From contig OZ022241.1 in NCBI GenBank assembly GCA_963978895.1, forward strand, positions 23,214,073-23,278,072: a DNA stretch of 64,000 nt, in the 5' to 3' direction. Position 1 is the stretch's first letter. Each line of letters opens with the position of its first letter. Positions 1 to 11,194 of the stretch are shown piece by piece. Under the pieces are notes generated by a model. It saw only the letters and a list, made by a program, of their open reading frames with translations, was not told the DNA's origin and ran no database searches. Made by a program: the position numbers and the translations under genes. Source of the DNA: Erpobdella octoculata (taxonomy: Eukaryota > Annelida > Clitellata > Hirudinida > Erpobdellidae).

Positions 1-970
1 GTTGGAAGATAGGAAACAGCGCGTTTTGATTGAAGGCTGTGAGTCCGAGTGGAAGAATGTGACCAGTGGCGTTTCTCAAGGCTCTGTTCTTGATCCACTA
101 CTTTTTGTGTTATATATTAACGACTTACCGGACACTATCACACACCAAATTAAAATGTACGCGGACGACAGCAAAATCATCGGCATCATCAAGTCAGCTT
201 CCGACATTTCATCTCTCAAGGCTGACATTGACCGTGCAGTTGAGTTGTCATTCACTTGGCTAATGCACTTCAAAGTCGAGAAATGCAAAATCATGCATGT
301 CGGTCGCTCACACAGAATAACCCACCAATACTCTATGAGACATATTGACGGCACGTGGCGACCACTCGAAGTCACAAAAGTTGAACGTGATCTTGGTGCT
401 CTCGTCTCAGATGATCTAAAGGTCCGAGCACAGGTCGAAAAAGCAGCGTCATCAGCCAATCATATGCTCAGCCGACTCAGAAAAGCTTTCCGCAGCCGCA
501 GCCTCATACTGTGGCGTACACTTTACCTCTCCTACGTCCGCCCATATCTTGAATTTGCTGTTCAATCTTGGTCGCCTTATCAAAAGGGCGATATTAACCT
601 TCTTGAGCAGGTCTAACGTCGGGCAACAAAAATCATTGCAATACTAAGACATCAGCCCTATGAACATCGTTTGCAACAGCTTGGAATCACAACGCTACAA
701 GACCTCCGTTCGAGAGGTAACCTGATCGAGCAGTTCAAAATTGCCCGCAACATTGACGACGTCATCTTTTTCGCTCCGCAAACACGAGCAGCCGGTCACA
801 CGGCATACAACCTGCGTGGCCACAACTGTAAATTAGAGAGCCAGTATGTCAGAGATTGCAAAGAGCGATACAATTTCTTCACAAACCGGATTGACGCTCC
901 ATGGAATGCGCTTACGCAATACACAATTGACGCCCCAACAGTAAACGCTTTCAAGGATTGCATCTCTTAG
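1..970 (+). pseudogene. LINE reverse transcriptase, C-terminal part (CR1/Rex-like), one stop
   Basis: This is the C-terminal half of a non-LTR reverse transcriptase, entering from the left edge. RT motif B (GVSQGSVLDPLLFVLYINDL) is followed by the catalytic YADD at about base 155, then by the thumb and connection region (VRPYLEFAVQSWSPY) typical of CR1/Rex-type LINEs. The frame is open from base 2 to an in-frame TAA at 614-616 and continues in the same frame (RRATKII...) to a stop at 968-970. The TAA lies where relatives usually have Gln, so a single CAA-to-TAA change explains it. The RT would copy the element's RNA onto target DNA; this copy is probably dead. The exact clade is uncertain. 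Confidence 0.85.
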
Positions 971-2276
971 GAGTCGCGAGTCCTCCAGCCTCTGTCAGTA
1001 TAGAGGAGCCTGATGAAGCTCCTCTTCATCAAAAATATAACTTTCAGACTTATTAATTTTTTATTGCTAGATTCTATAAACGTTTTTTATATTTTTGGTT
1101 CTGATGATAAACAAATTCAAATTCAACAGAAAACGTGGAGTGAAATTGAGTTAGATTTTGTTAAATGTTTTATACTTATATTACATACTTTTATTCAACT
1201 TGTAATCTCAGTTTGTTTGTTTGTGTCTGTACGCAAATCTAGAAATTAAAATTTAACCAGCTTTTTGACTAGCTAGGTAGCTGAAATTTTTAGCATAGCT
1301 TAATATTGGATGACAATACATTATTCAATTAAATTCTACATTTGTTATAAACTAAACTGATAAAAAGTGTGAATGAGCACGCGATTCATTTGAAGATCCC
1401 GTAACATTTATGACGTCACGATTTATTTATTTACTAGAGATAGCCCGTCAAAAATCTCGTAATTATGGGATCGTAAAAAGGCCGGGATTTGAAATCCTTA
1501 ATTGTAGTCAATTGTCGCTTTGAAATCGCTGCCTGCAAATGAGCAGTTGCTTTTCGCAGCAAGATAGCTGTATGACGACCGGCGCAGCAACCTATTGGAT
1601 AAACAGGCAAAAAAAAAGTTTGTTTCTGAACTACAATCTTTGTGTGTTTGATTTTATTAGTAACCAAAGAGCTCTGAGGTATTACGATTCTAGCTCTTCA
1701 TCGCAGCTTTGACTTTCATTTTAAATTTTAATGCTCTGGATTGAGCCTATAGAAGATACATATTTGTACATGCCTAATGTAAAACAGTTTTTTTTAAAAT
1801 CACGCTTTTTTACACTTTTGTTTTAAAAACAACTGATGACCAACAAGGGGGTCCTAGGTATTTTTTTTTCAGAAATTTTCTAGAGCTTCTTCACATTTAC
1901 TTTTTAAATGTTGTTTTTAGATGGATGGAGGGATGGATAGATGGACGAACGTCTAAACGTAGACGAATATGCTTTCTAGCGATTCGTACTTCTTTCGCGC
2001 TGACTCAATCAAAATAAATCTCACGTTTCAGAAATCTCTAGATTCTGACAACTCTTTTGATTCTATTAGATAATTTGGGTCAACTTGTTTAACTACAGAG
2101 TCTATTCTCTAAGACTCTAAATCTAGATCTCACGAATCAACTAATTTTGCTTTTTTTTCTTTTTCTTTTTCTTTTTTATTATAGTTTATAGTCTTTTACA
2201 CCATGTGTTTTAAGACGCGAAAACAAAATCAAAATGAAAAAAATACTTATTTACACTAAATAATTTTTCTCTATAT
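971..2276. other. AT-rich stretch without a recognisable gene
   Basis: The first ~60 bases are probably the 3' untranslated tail of the preceding LINE. The rest is AT-rich with short poly-T runs and a small ATGG-type minisatellite at about 1921-1945. The short open frames here are low-complexity and match nothing I recognise. Confidence 0.6.
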
Positions 2277-5170
2277 TTACAGTTCTTTAAGATTATTTTG
2301 TATCCATTTATAGATGATGTCATGGCATATTTCCGAGTTCAGTATGGTTTGGAGTGCAGTTGGTTTTTGGATCCTTTTACAAAAGTTCCCAAGTTCCATT
2401 CCTAGTTGTGTCGTTTCTTTGCAGTGCAGCAACCAGTGCTCGATTGTTTCCTCTGTTCCGCAGGTTTCGCACAAACCTGTCTCATGAAGATTCATTCTCT
2501 ACAAATTTTGTTTCAGCCGACACTTTCCAAGTCGGAGTCGGGAAATGATGACTTCCTTTTTTCTGTTTGTTGTCTTGAATTTAATTTTATTTGAGACTTT
2601 TTTTCGAGAGACCAGTAGTGTCGACTTTCTTGAGCAGAGTCCCATCTGGTCTGCCATTCGTTCAAAAGCTCTCTGCGTATTGTTCTTTTTATGTCAAATA
2701 TCTCTGGCATAATCTCAATCTCTATTTCGGGATGTTTGGTAGCTTCTTTGGCAAGGCAATCTGCCATTTCATTTCCACGTATGCCCACGTGGCTAGGTAC
2801 CCAAATCAGGGTAATTGTTTTCCCTTCTTTTGAGAGGTTGGATGCTAGTGTTAGGACTGATTCCACAAGAATTGCGAAATTTTTCAATGATATCATAGAG
2901 CTATATGAATCCGTAAATAGGGCTATTTTATGTGGACCGTTTGGTTGTGCCATCCACTCCAAGCCGCATTTTATAGCCGTTAGCTCAGCCGTATAAATAC
3001 TAACGTCATTCGTGACTCTCTTAGCTATTTTCATATCTTTTTCCGGGATATAAATTCCCACAGCTGCTACATTGTCTATCTTAGATGCATCTGTGTATAT
3101 ATGTGTCGAATCTGTATATGTAGCAATCAGTTCCTTAGCTCTTTGGACAATTGACGGATCATCCTTCTTTAACCCCACCAGCCCTTCGTTAAAAAGAGGT
3201 GGAATAAGTTTCCATGGTGGAGTTAGAGGAGGAGTTAAGGGGACTGGATTGAATTTGTCAACTATTTTGTTCAATGCCGCTGTTCTTTTGGCTGCTGGAT
3301 GTTCAGCTTCTTTCACTTTTCTGTGAAAGAACCATCGCTATTTAACCCCTTCTTGTCCTCTGGGAGGTACAAAGACGTCTTTTGTCGGATGGTTTGGAAT
3401 GATCTTGGTTTTAGTGGCAAGGTTTGTAATTAACATCTTTCGTCGTATATCGAGTGGAGGATCTCCGCATTCTATTTGTAGAGCGGCCAAACTGGTTCCA
3501 ACCATTGCCCCGCAAGCTGTTTTTAAGGCACTATATTGGATATTCTCGAGTCTTTGTTTTTGAGATTCTGATGCACTGTCAAATACTTCGCAGCCAAACT
3601 CCATCGCTGACCGTATGGCGCAGCGGTAGAAAAGCATCAGTGTTTCTTTGCCGCATCCCCAGCTTTGTCCTGTTAGGCATCGCATGATATTTAATCTTTT
3701 TTTGCAACGATCAACGATCTTATCAATGTGTTTTTTCCAGGTTAATTTTGAGTCAAATATTATACCGAGAAATGTAGCTTCGCTCTTCCAACTGATTTTT
3801 TTGTCATCCATACAAATAGGTAGGGAATTTCTTCGGAATTCATTGTATTTTGTAAAACAGACTGCTACCGATTTCTCGGTTGACAGTTTGAATCCCCAAT
3901 TGAGGAAGAATGTTTGGATTTCGTTTAATCGAGTCTGTAAACAGTTTCGCATAGTATGTGGGTCTTTTCCTGAAATCCATATTGCTACATCGTCCGCAAA
4001 TATAGATGTCCGAATTCCATGGGTTTCTTGACAAGGGATGTCGCCCATCATAACAATGAACAAAAGGGGGCTCAGGACAGAACCCTGCGGGGTACCATTT
4101 TCCAACAATACCGGGTCTGACAACGTGGATCCCACACGAACCATGGCCTCTCGATTATTCAAGAAGCTATGGATCCATTTTAAAATCTTTCCTCTGACAT
4201 CAAGCTTTTCAAGCTTCAACAAAAGCCCCTATTGCCACATTAGATCGAAGGCTTTTTCTTAGTCCAGAAAGACCGCCATTGTCCCACCCTTATTCCACAT
4301 CGAGCGTTTAATATCTTTTTGTAGTCTAAGGATGTGATCTGTGCATCCTCTTCCTTTTCTAAAGCCTGATTGTTCACGGTTTAAGAGATTATTTTGCTCC
4401 AGGTAGAACCTTAACCGATTTGCAATAATTCTTTCAGTAATCTTGCACAATGAAGATGTTAGGGAAATGGGTCGATATGAGTTGGTGTCTGCAGAATTTT
4501 TTCTCGGTTTTAGTTGCGGAACAATTATGGATTGCTTCCATAGTTTTGCTACCTCTCCTTTGGACCAAGATAAGTTTATAAGATCCAAGAGCTTATTGAG
4601 ACCTATCTCGTCAATTTGTCTTAGCATCTCATAGCAGATATTGTCTGGACCTGGAGATTTGCCGTTTGCACTCTGCATCAGAGCTTCCGTAAATTCTTTT
4701 AAGGAAATTTCTGTGTTTAAATTATGTGGGTCGTTTTCGCAAGAAATGCCAGATCTGATGGTAAAGGTAATTTCTCTTTTCAGAGCCTCTTTCCTTTGAA
4801 CAAATCTTAAGTCAAGATTTTTGTCTGATGAGTATTTTCCGATGGCAGTTGCTAACGCATTCGCTTTGTCTTTGTCAGAATAAGCGGTTTCATTTTCACT
4901 CAGTTTCAGCGCTGGAACGTTAAAACCTGCATGTGTGTGGACCATATTTTTCACAGCTTTCCACATGGTAGTCTGACTAGAGTGTGAGTTAAGAGAGCTA
5001 CAGAATGTTCGCCAATGGTTCTCTTTTGCTGTCCTCACTATCTTCTGTGCGATTTGTTTGAGTTCTCGATACCGTTCAAAGCCAGTCGTAGTATACTCTT
5101 TCCGAAGTGAGTATAAGACTTTGTTTCTTGCTTTGATTGCGCTTTCACAACTAATTCTGCTTCCCTAACT
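2277..5170 (-). pseudogene. RNase H-bearing LINE (I-superfamily type), RT + RNase H, several stops
   Basis: Read on the minus strand, one frame runs from about 5170 down to 2513 and encodes an RT followed by RNase H. RT landmarks are SPGPDNICYEML, NSYRPISLTSSLCKITERII, motif A (AVFLD), motif B (GTPQGSVLSPLLF) and motif C (FADDVAIW). RNase H shows YTDAS, the AELTAI glutamate, and WVPSHVGIRGNEMAD with the final catalytic Asp. After a frameshift near 2500-2570 a Cys/His motif (CETCGTEETIEHWLLHC) ends the protein. In-frame stops occur just after motif A (TAA, ~4257), ~30 bases later (TAG), and between RT and RNase H (TAG, ~3338). The 5' end is truncated next to an A-run and (TA)n. RT, RNase H and a terminal Cys/His motif suggest the I superfamily; the exact clade is unresolved. 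Confidence 0.88.
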
Positions 5171-5182
5171 TCACTGAGGTTA

Positions 5183-5211
5183 AAAAATAAAAAAAAAAAA
5201 AAAAAAAAGCT

Positions 5212-5254
<43 letters not shown>

Positions 5255-5350
5255 CGACAGATATATATATACACATATATATATATAAACGAGCATATAT
5301 ATAAAATACAGATATATTTATATATATACATATAAAAAAAAAAAAAGTTT

Positions 5351-5414
<64 letters not shown>

Positions 5415-5420
5415 CGAAAG

Positions 5421-5453
<33 letters not shown>

Positions 5454-5510
5454 TATATATAAACGTCAAACGAGCATATATATAAAATACAGATATATAT
5501 ATATATTTTA
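5183..5510. repeat. A-run and interrupted (TA)n tracts
   Basis: An A-run of about 20 is followed by several (TA)n blocks broken by two near-identical interludes (AATCGA...AAACGAGCATATATATAAAATACAG) around 5250-5320 and 5412-5495. This shows a segmental duplication inside the tract. The block is the boundary of the minus-strand PLE that follows. Confidence 0.9.
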
Positions 5511-5961
5511 CAGTATTTCGGCACTAAATGTTCATTTAAACATGCTCTGTTGAAATATACACGCCATTTAGAAGACACGGTTTTGTCAATTAAACGCTTA
5601 AAATATTTTAAGTGAGAGAAAACACTTTTACTAAATCTAAAATCAAACGTTTTATTAGCAACCAACTTGCAAGTTTCAGCCATTGCGGCCATCGTCAGGG
5701 TTGTTTTGATTGTCTTAATGTAACTAAAAGTTAATACATACAGTACATAATAATAATTAAAATCGGGACGATGAACGTTAAATTAAGCAGAAAATAATTA
5801 ATAAAATAATAATAAAAATAAAATAATAATAATAAAATCAAAATAAAAATGATTTAAAAATTATATTAATTTAAATCGAGAGATTATAATTTAAATTTAT
5901 AAAATTCATCAAAAGTTTTAAGAAATGTGAAACAGACAAATCATATCATATCAAAACAATA
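5511..5961 (-). mobile_element. PLE-1 3' terminal region (pseudo-LTR) with hammerhead and N-terminal peptide
   Basis: This is the untranslated 3' region of the minus-strand PLE whose coding end is at 5962. It contains a hammerhead ribozyme (5660-5702) and, downstream on the minus strand, an open frame overlapping the ribozyme. That frame ends in a peptide ([20 protein letters not shown]) that recurs in other PLE ends of this window, and it breaks off at (TA)n. The peptide is best read as the start of the PLE protein carried by a terminal repeat, since PLEs are known for tandem or partial-tandem pseudo-LTR organisation. Confidence 0.75.
5660..5702 (-). ncRNA. Minimal hammerhead ribozyme (PLE type)
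   Basis: On the minus strand: stem I AACC/GGTT, core box CTGACGA, one extra U, stem II GGCC-GCAAU-GGCU, core GAAA, stem III formed only by the palindrome ACTTGCAAGT, and U at the cleavage position. All invariant core residues are present. So short a stem III implies cleavage as a dimer, as known for PLE-associated hammerheads. Confidence 0.85.
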
Positions 5962-7052
5962 TCATCTCCTCCGTCTAATTGTAATATTAATGTTATCAGT
6001 TAAGTGAGACAAGCTCAACGGACCAGATATCCCCTCTGAAACACATGCACCATCAACAGACACTCCAGAAGATCCGTCATCCACCTGAGAAATCTCTGCA
6101 CAACCCTTTATCCGGTGCATTCGGACGGAATCATGGCAACCGGATAAACAACCATCATAAAACTCAACATCTGTTCGATCAACGAGACTTTGACCAGGCA
6201 AACCCGACAAGCAACATGTATCCACATTTTTAAATCCCTGCAACAAGTCATCTGTAGATGAGGCGCCTTTTTTATCACCATCAATGTTACATATTTCAGA
6301 AGCTTGGGAGGAAGAAAAACATATTGTAGAAGGATGCATATCGTCGCACTTTAAATCAAGCATAATGCTATCTGTAATTGAGGTGCCTTTTAAATCACCA
6401 TCCTGGTTATTTCCATCAGATGCATGTAAGGGAGAAAAACAATTATCAATATTGACGTCATCAGCGGACACGACCCTGAATGAACAACATTCTTTTGTAT
6501 CTTTGTCATTTACGTGTCCGGATTTGTTTTCATCAGAGACAGCATTTTCAATCTGATGTTCTATAGCAAGTTGAGTATTTGCAGACTGCAGACTCGGTTG
6601 TGCAGCCCGCATTGGCTGGATCATAACAAATCAAAGTATTAATATCAAGTTTGATTCTATTTGATTGAACATCACCAACATCAGATATATTGAACAGAGA
6701 CAATGTGCCATCTGTAAAATCTCTTTGCATATTAATTTTAGGTTTTTCCTGTGAAATATACAAAGCTTCAGATAATTTAAGGTGAATCGGACAATGCTCT
6801 CTACGCAAAATCTCAGTGTTGCTGTCCAATATTTTTCTGTCAAGACGAATATGATGTTGTACCCTCATGTGATCTGCAATACTACCACCTTGAACATGCA
6901 TCGTCATCCTTCTAGCAAGTGTCGTTCTAGTATGACCTATATAACAATGAGGTATATCTTCATGATACGGGCAAGTAAATTTATAAACAACATTACTTTG
7001 CTTCAAACTATTATTAGAGTAGACAGGACTATTTTTGAGAACGAGATTATGA
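5962..7052 (-). pseudogene. PLE-1 GIY-YIG endonuclease and C-terminal linker, frameshifted
   Basis: This minus-strand fragment holds the C-terminal end of a Penelope-like protein. From about 7052 it reads an RT-EN linker (LVLKNSPVYSNN), then the GIY-YIG nuclease: VVYKF (the GIY strand), CPY, CYIGHT (the YIG strand), the LARR arginine and the SEALYI glutamate. It continues into a long Ser/Asp-rich tail. A frameshift near 6550-6620 moves the tail into a second frame, which ends in NINITIRRRR and stop. This basic ending recurs in nearly every PLE here. The RT domain is missing: the copy is 5' truncated at 7050, where a different PLE is joined head-to-head. EN would nick target DNA in an active element. 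Confidence 0.85.
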
Positions 7053-7384
7053 AATGGCCCGCTGTGCTTCAGCTCGGGACGTTACACATGGAGATGGCCA
7101 AACACTGTTTGGCGATAACGTCGTTTTTTCCCACCAGCTTCATCTCGTCTTCAGTCGATGGTGCTGCAGGCAACTTTGAAGAAAGTAATCTTCTATCGTT
7201 GTCTCATGGCTTGATCGGCGATGAAGACAATACTTTGACTTGCGGGCAACTTGACGCTTTCGTCCCAGTTGAACTTCATGACGTTCAGCCTGGATGCGAG
7301 GATGGTGCGGGGCTCAGTGGTTCGAATACTACTTTTGAGCATCTCACTTACAATGATAATATTAATAAGCGGCGACGGCGCTAA
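7048..7384 (+). pseudogene. PLE-2 C-terminal tail fragment
   Basis: This plus-strand fragment encodes only the acidic linker and basic end of a PLE protein (...YNDNINKRRRR, stop at 7382-7384). It matches the minus-strand PLE at 20177-20510 in both coding and 3' sequence, so the two are one subfamily. It starts at the junction with PLE-1, where the two share a short overlap (ATGA). No nuclease or RT domain remains. Confidence 0.75.
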
Positions 7385-8081
7385 TTGCCGTCCGACCGTA
7401 TACAATAGCCTTGTCTTAGATTATGTTACTGCCAATATTTTTGTGCCCGTGCTTGTCGTTTTTTGTGTTGTTCACAAGTCGTACAACGCCGCTCTGTATG
7501 GTTACGTTTTTCACCTATCGAGCGTTTAACGTGTTTTAACTTGTTTTTCCTGTGTTTTAATTACTTATTTAGTTCTAAATTATTGAAAAAATATCATCGA
7601 TTTTGTTGGGCTACTTTTCCTCGAACTCTATTTAATTTCAAAGTGAGTTTCGCTCTTTGTAACTCATTTAATGTGGTCGCTTTTTTTTTCCTTCTGTTTT
7701 TTTTAAACCTAAATTTCAATGTGTTCCATCTGTCAATAGCCGTATTAATTTATTAACTGAAAACTGATTCAGCCTAGCTCTAATTAAATGTCTCCGTCTA
7801 AGCCTAAGTATTTCTGATTTTTAACTCTTCCCTTTCAACTTTTATAATATTTAATATTTAATTTATTGTTTAACATAGGGTTCTGAAGATGGCTTTTTAT
7901 AGCTGAAACTGGCCAGTTAACCCTGATCATTTTATCATTTAACAATTTTAACTAATAAATTCTTCAATATATGTCTCGTCGTTTCAAATGGATGAAAAGG
8001 GCTTTAAAAACTTGCTAAGAAAGATGACTAATGTTAAGTGGTCAATTGTGTTTAATAGAGCCTGTTTAAAAGAAAAAATAT
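7385..8081 (+). mobile_element. PLE-2 3' terminal region
   Basis: The 3' untranslated region of PLE-2 is shared with 19915-20176 (inverted) over its first part. It carries a hammerhead at 7878-7923, then the decayed equivalent of the PLE N-terminal peptide region (TAAGTGGTCAATTGTG...), and stops at a short (TA)n at 8082-8104. Confidence 0.7.
7878..7923 (+). ncRNA. Minimal hammerhead ribozyme (PLE type)
   Basis: Stem I GGGTT/AACCC, core CTGAAGA, extra U, stem II GGCU/AGCU, GAAA, stem III palindrome ACTGGCCAGT, cleavage-site U. All core residues are intact. Confidence 0.85.
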
Positions 8082-8103
8082 ATATATACATATATATATA
8101 TAT

Positions 8104-8603
8104 ATTTTGAACGTATTTTGGCGTGATATTTTCCTTAAGGCACGCTCCATTGAAAATAATGGCCCATTTTGCGTTTATCAGTTTTCGCGACAAAGCCTCA
8201 ATAAATCGTAACTTAGAAGACGAAAGACGATTTTTGATGTCAGTCATTTTATTATTAACTGGACATGGACTGACTGCAGTTTCGGAAAACTTTTTTCCAT
8301 CCTCAGAGCCCGAAAATAAAGTAACTGTTTAACAAAATAAAATGAACGTACCACGTACTATAAATGCAAAAAACAGAACATAAATCAAAACGTCGAAGGG
8401 CACAACTGAAATGTAAACAACATAGGTAACATGAATGGAAGCAGGTGTAGTTTGTAAGTATGTTGCTATGATAGGGCGAAAGTTGTTATTAAAAGGTGAA
8501 ATGAGAAATTATTGAAAATATTTAGTAATATATGGTAGAATGAGGTTTGTAACTATAAATGAAATATAACTATTGTTACACGGTATAGGAAAGGAATGAA
8601 GAA
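8104..8603 (-). mobile_element. PLE-3 3' terminal region with N-terminal peptide
   Basis: This minus-strand 3' region of PLE-3 abuts the same (TA)n as PLE-2, in tail-to-tail arrangement. After the hammerhead (8267-8311) an open frame encodes LINAKWAIIFNGACLKENIT and then TA-encoded IYIY. It parallels the peptides at 5530, 11000 and 18350. Confidence 0.75.
8267..8311 (-). ncRNA. Minimal hammerhead ribozyme (PLE type)
   Basis: Minus strand: stem I GGGCT/AGTCC (one G-U), core CTGAGGA, extra U, six-pair stem II GGAAAA/TTTTCC, GAAA, stem III palindrome ACTGCAGT, cleavage-site C. Confidence 0.87.
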
Positions 8604-9627
8604 TCAATCTCTATCGGTATCTTTTTTATCTCGTTTTCGACGAGAAGTAATATTAGGATTATTAATGATATCAGGAAAGATGTGTTTATTAGGCAAACTT
8701 GCGTTATTAAGGGCTGGTGAGGAATCGCTGGACGGTTGAGTGGTGACGTATTGTTGCGGTTGAGTGTCGCTGTGATGGGCAATTAAATCGGAGTCGTTAA
8801 CGGTTTTGGAGGGGGAGCGATCGTGTTGAAGGTTATCTTTAGAGCAATCTTTGGTTGAAGAAAGGTCGACAATAGATTGGCATGGATTATCAGGCGCCAG
8901 GGTATTATGACAAATCATAGTATTTTCAGAAGAGCTGTTGCAGGCGGCGATCTGTTGATCTGAAGGGTTGTTTTGCAGACTGATGGCGTGTTGTCCTAGT
9001 GGACGGTGAGTGTCGACGGAGTCAACGCCTGTTTCGTGTTTATTGGTCTCGGTTTGGTTTTTGGGGGCTAGTACTTGTTCGTTAGTGAAACTCGGTTTAG
9101 GCTCTCCTAGTCTGTAGCCATGTAGTAAAGGAACCGTAGTTTGCGCTGTACTAGAAGTCGGACGACCGAGGAGTGTGCTCGGTCCTTGTGGAAAATGCTG
9201 GCGTCCATTATTGTGATCGAACAGTTGCAAGGTCTGATCGAAATGGTCGTCTTGAATATTCATACTGGGTTGATTTCGTAATATATATAGTGCTTCAAGG
9301 ATCTTTAGCCGAGTCGGATCATCTGAGGAAATGAGCACGCGAGGGTTGGGGTCGGTGATGGTCCTCGTGAGCGCGACTCCATGATTGGTAAGGAAATGAG
9401 TCTGAATGTTGCCGCCCTGTATGTGCATGGTTAGCCGCCTAGATAAGGTCGTTCTGTTGTGACCAATGTATGTTGCGACCTCTTCGTGTTCGAAAGGGCA
9501 GCGAAACTCATACACAACGTTAGTTTTTTTAAGAAGGGTCGGACGGATAAGGTTATTTGGAGCGACGATGTTATGAGTTTTGCGAGTTTTGTAGTAAATC
9601 AGGAACTGGATTTTACTGGTTGGGTCA
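8604..9627 (-). CDS. PLE-3 GIY-YIG endonuclease, 5'-truncated
   Basis: The minus-strand open frame is uninterrupted from the junction at about 9627 to the stop at 8604. It starts in the RT-EN linker (KIQFLIYYKTRKTHNIVAPN) and runs into the GIY-YIG nuclease: VVYEF, CPFEHEE, TYIGHN, LSRR and LEALYI with the catalytic-type Glu. A polar Ser/Asn/Asp-rich tail of about 200 residues follows, ending NPNITSRRKRDKKD. The YIG segment reads YIGHN where relatives have YIGHT. The open frame continues past 9627, but that part is antisense of PLE-4. It matches 18914-19827, another member of the subfamily. With no RT domain it is a dead fragment despite the intact frame. Confidence 0.82.
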
Positions 9628-9989
9628 TTATGAATGTATTCATTTGAAAAAGCTAACACGAAAAGAACTTGAAGAAGGTGTTTTGATTTTAACAAGTGAA
9701 TCCGACTCTTTCCGGCTGAAAATTAAAGAGCCTCTCTATATCTTAGTAATGAGACCCGCAATTGATAAACAATTTGATAAATTTCCACAGATTCTCCACT
9801 TATTCGGTGTCAAAGAAAGCAATATGCATCGGTTCTAACGACGAGGATAACATAAATGATGATACTTCTGACTCGTCCTCTGACACAAATACTTTGGCTG
9901 TTGAGGCTGCTCCTGACGAATCTCATTGTAATGTATCTGAGGAAATTCTTGTCTCTTCTAATATAACACAGCGAAAACGCAAAAATTGA
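9617..9989 (+). pseudogene. PLE-4 C-terminal fragment, disrupted
   Basis: This plus-strand fragment covers the end of a PLE nuclease domain (LKIKEPLYILVMRPAIDKQ, with the family's conserved Glu-containing helix) and the C-terminal tail ending ISSNITQRKRKN-like, stop at 9987-9989. A frame break lies near 9835. The same subfamily appears inverted at 14320-14706 and 63717-64000. The 5' end is fused to the 5' end of PLE-3. Confidence 0.8.
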
Positions 9990-10301
9990 TTTCCAATAGT
10001 ATAAATTTTATTTTATTTTGATTTGATAGGTAGAGTGTTTTTTCGTTTTTTCTTTTGTTAGTGTGCTAATTCTTTGACAATTTCGGTTCTTTCTGTTTGT
10101 TTACTTTTCTCGTTTTACTTTTGACCCTGAGGATGGCTGACATAGCTGAAACGGTCCGTCGGTCTGACAATAAAATTTAATGGAAAAGTTTTTGGCTAAT
10201 TGTAGTCTCGAACAGAGAGTTTTGTGCCGAAAGGTCGAGAATTTGGCTCGAAAAGTTGTTTCTGCCAAATGGCGAGTTGTGTTTCTTAGAGCGTGTCTCA
10301 A

Positions 10302-10303
<2 letters not shown>
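9990..10303 (+). mobile_element. PLE-4 3' terminal region
   Basis: The 3' region has near-identical inverted copies at 23621-23915 and 63419-63716. It contains the hammerhead at 10123-10164 and then the in-frame peptide MEKFLANCSLEQRVLC... ending ...FLRACLKD at (TA)n. The Met lies about 20 nt past the predicted cleavage site. Confidence 0.85.
10123..10164 (+). ncRNA. Minimal hammerhead ribozyme (PLE type)
   Basis: Stem I GACC/GGTC, core CTGAGGA, extra U, stem II GGCU-GACAU-AGCU, GAAA, stem III ACGG-U-CCGT, cleavage-site C. A single-base loop on stem III cannot close within one molecule, so a dimer is required. Confidence 0.88.

Positions 10304-10366
<63 letters not shown>
10304..10366. repeat. 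(TA)n
   Basis: About 60 bases of alternating TA directly at the end of PLE-4. Confidence 0.97.
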
Positions 10367-10370
<4 letters not shown>

Positions 10371-10442
10371 AATTAACATAATAAGAGATAATAAAATAAG
10401 CTATTTACACAAATATACGTAATATGAGCCATCTTCATCTTA

Positions 10443-10554
10443 CAGGACGGACAGACGAACGAATGGACGAACGGACGGACGGACGAACGGACGGACGGAC
10501 GGACGGACGGACGGACGGACGGACGGACGGACGGACGGACGGACGGACGGACGG

Positions 10555-10590
<36 letters not shown>

Positions 10591-10611
10591 ATGGATGGAT
10601 GGATGGATGAA
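10443..10611. repeat. (GGAC)n/(GGAT)n minisatellite
   Basis: Tetranucleotide array switching from GGAC-rich to GGAT-rich units. A similar array lies at 46036-46210. The flanking 10612-10870 shows no gene. Confidence 0.95.
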
Positions 10612-10888
10612 TAAAACAATAAAAACAATAATACTGACCGTCAAGTCGAATGAGTAGAATGACAATAACAAAAATCTTCAACATTTTCTGAATTATCGGC
10701 GAATAATCAGCTTTAAAAATCATTTTTGTAGGACTCAGAAGAGGCAATAAACGTTTGTCACTTTACGTCATATTCCTCTTTTTGTGGAAAATGAATTTGT
10801 AGCGGAGATTTTCCTGTGTTGTTATTCTCGTCAGTTAGCTCTCTGCAAAAAATTGTATAAAAGTATATATTATATATATGAATATATA

Positions 10889-10945
<57 letters not shown>

Positions 10946-10951
<6 letters not shown>

Positions 10952-11194
10952 TGTAAGATGGCATAAGATTTTCTTTAAGACAAGCTCGATTAAAAATAAG
11001 TCTCCATTTAGCCGCTATGAGTTTTATAGATACTTTCTCAATATTTCGGAACAACGTTTTTTGTTTACTGCAACACGTATTAAGAAAAGTATTAACATTT
11101 AAAACTGTCTTTATTTCAGACTTACGGGCCGTTTCGGCTTTCGCCATCTTCAGAGTCTGTAAATACGATCGCGTAAAGGAGGCAAAAGATAAGA

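Noticed and set aside
1013..1249. Hydrophobic 78-codon frame after the first LINE
   Set aside because: AT-rich 3' flank; no homology, no supporting signal.
6782..7050. Plus-strand frame from 6782
   Set aside because: It is antisense of the PLE-1 nuclease up to ~7050; only the portion after that (PLE-2 tail) is real.
10424..10747. [12 protein letters not shown] and DGRTDGRT frames at 10.4-10.7 kb and 45.9-46.3 kb
   Set aside because: Products of the GGAC/GGAT minisatellite, which can resemble antifreeze-like repeats but have no start context or unique sequence.
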